A stretch of DNA of 64,000 nt, from assembly GCA_002049455.2 (NCBI GenBank), contig KV918982.1:62001-126000 (forward strand). Reading direction: 5' to 3'. Position numbers and translations under genes: made by a program. Of this stretch, positions 62,807 through 64,000 are shown in pieces; within the stretch, counting starts at the first letter, position 1, and every line of letters begins with the position of its first letter. The notes beneath the pieces were generated by a model, which was not told where the DNA came from, searched no databases, and worked only from the letters and a program-made list of their open reading frames with translations. This DNA is from Porphyra umbilicalis. Lineage: Eukaryota > Rhodophyta > Bangiophyceae > Bangiales > Bangiaceae.

Positions 62807-63358
62807 AGCAGACGCCCATCCGTCGACATCTAAAGATTGATGAGACAACATCCAAGGCCCATTTAAAACCCGTTTAGATGGGGATTCCTCCGGCGGTGAC
62901 GATTGCTGTGGCGGCCGCGGACCCGGCGCGTGCGCGTGGGCGGCCCCCCCACCCACGGACCTCCACCCACCCGGCGGCCGCGCGTGCGCGTCGCTTGCCC
63001 CTCACGCCCCTGCCGCGGTCCTTTTTGGACGGCCCGCCCTCCCCTCGGTGCCCAAGAGGGCTACAGTGGGTGCACGCGCCGCCCCTCCCTCCCCCCCTCC
63101 CGCTCAGTCGGTGGCAGCGTCGCTCGACTGTGGCGGCGGCGCCCGACGCGCCGTGCTCGGCCCGCGGGGCGGTGGGTGCTCGCCTTGGCCTGCTCGGTCA
63201 CTCCACGCGGGGCCGTCGCTCCCCCCTCCCGGCCTTGGCCCCTGCCTCATCCCCCGCGCCCGCGAGGTGTGGTGCGCCCCTTTCGCTCCGCCCCGGCGGG
63301 CGGTTGGTTCCCTGTGAGTGCGCGCGCCCGAGGGTCCGCGTCGCCTCCACGCGGCCCG
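62807..63358. other. GC-rich intergenic, no gene recognised
   Basis: The frames are Pro/Arg-rich shadows on both strands. No motif is seen. Confidence 0.5.
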
Positions 63359-63560
63359 TGGGTGGGTGTCTGGGTTCCGTGCCCGCCCTCCCGCTTCCTC
63401 TCTCTGGCGTGCACTCCATTCTCCCTGTCCTACACCGGCTCCCCCCCCCCCGCCCCCTCCCCGAGTGGGTGTCTGGGTTCCGTGCCCACCCTCCCGCTTC
63501 CTCTTTCTGGCTTTCACTCCCCCATTCTCCCTCTCTTCCACCGGCTCTTCCCCCACAACC
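63359..63560 (+). repeat. 104-bp tandem duplication in a pyrimidine-rich region
   Basis: The block TGGGTGTCTGGGTTCCGTGC with its following CCCTCCCGCTTCCTC recurs 104 bases later (63361 and 63465), and the segments ATTCTCCCT and CACCGGCTC repeat at the same distance. The duplicate is about 85-90% alike by eye. Confidence 0.8.
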
Positions 63561-63588
63561 CTCCCTAGCTCCTCCCCCTCCCCCACCA

Positions 63589-63607
63589 CCCCCCCCCCCC
63601 CCCCCCC
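63589..63607 (+). repeat. C run of 19 bases
   Basis: An uninterrupted C run directly precedes the possible coding region at the right edge. Confidence 0.9.
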
Positions 63608-64000
63608 TCGGTGTCTCGGTACGGCGCGATGCTCCGCCGGGCCACCCCCGTCGACGGCGGCCGCCCCGTCGGCAACCCGCCGCGCCCGTGGTGCCCCCAC
63701 CCCTCGCCGTACACGTCGCCGCTGGCCCCCCCGTGTATGCGGGGTATGGCCCCCCGCCGCTGGCGTCGGCGGCCGACGCGTCGCTCTTTGCGTATGCGGG
63801 GAATCCCGCGCCGCCGCCCCCCCACACGGCCCCGCCGGCGGCCTACCCGCATGCGCACGCGGTGCCGCACCCACCAGGGGCGGCCGCGCCGCCGCCGCCG
63901 CCGCCGCCGCCACCGCCACTGGCGCGGCGCCACTACCGCGACGGCAGCGTCGCGGCGGCGACAGTGGCGCCGGTGGCGCCGGTGCACGCGTCGCCGGCGG
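63608..64000 (+). CDS. Possible start of a proline-rich protein, cut by the window edge
   Basis: One plus frame (codons starting at 63688) encodes a Tyr/Pro/Ala-rich sequence with GPPVYAGYGPPPLASAADAS, LFAYAGNPAPPPPHTAPP, a run of 11 Pro and LARRHYRDGSVAAATVAP. The mixed residues (Tyr, Phe, His, Asp) make it more protein-like than the Arg-rich alternative frames. It is open to the window end and upstream into the C run. The ATG at 63630 is in another frame and would join only with a one-base change. I do not recognise a family. Confidence 0.35.

Overview
The window looks like nuclear DNA of a GC-rich eukaryote. The genes have few, short, spliceosomal introns; the proteins carry long Ala/Pro/Gly tracts; the intergenic DNA is full of G/C mononucleotide runs and decayed transposons. 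A plant-type class II DAHP synthase with a leader that looks like a plastid transit peptide, plus a MAP kinase closest to the plant TDY class, point to a photosynthetic lineage. My best guess, as inference only, is a bangiophyte red alga (Porphyra/Pyropia type); other GC-rich algae are not excluded.

Layout. 1-8.8 kb: the 3' part of a Ty3/gypsy element with gag, pol (protease, RT, RNase H, integrase, chromodomain), a large extra ORF on the opposite strand between pol and the 3' LTR, a polypurine tract and an LTR. Gag and pol are joined by a textbook-like -1 frameshift signal. 8.8-10.8 kb: no gene, but an array of palindromes. 10.8-19.8 kb: a nested pile of at least three Ty1/copia fragments in both orientations, with two 367-368 bp LTR copies facing opposite ways and primer-binding sites that match the anticodon arm of initiator tRNA-Met. 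19.8-22.8 kb: a second gypsy pol with a long open frame but a mutated RT active site. 23.5-24.5 kb: a GC-rich satellite and two pure C runs.

26.6-43 kb holds the host genes: a NADAR-domain protein (-), a class I SAM methyltransferase (-), class II DAHP synthase (+), a dead PIF/Harbinger transposase (+), and a three-exon MAP kinase (+) with unusual TTY and DLG motifs. 43.4-47.5 kb is a GH85 endo-beta-N-acetylglucosaminidase-like gene (-) whose catalytic Asn/Glu pair is absent and whose frame changes at G/C runs. 50.3-53.1 kb is a dead hAT transposase (-). 56.8-57.6 kb is an unrecognised protein (+), 58.1-58.5 kb a lipid-kinase-like remnant (-), and the right edge may hold the start of a proline-rich gene (+).

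Two kinds of damage recur. In transposons, most premature stops read as C-to-T or G-to-A changes. In both transposons and host genes, single-base frame changes sit in homopolymer runs, which suggests miscalled run lengths in the assembly at least as strongly as true mutation. Apart from the transposons, neighbouring genes show no operon-like or pathway relationship.
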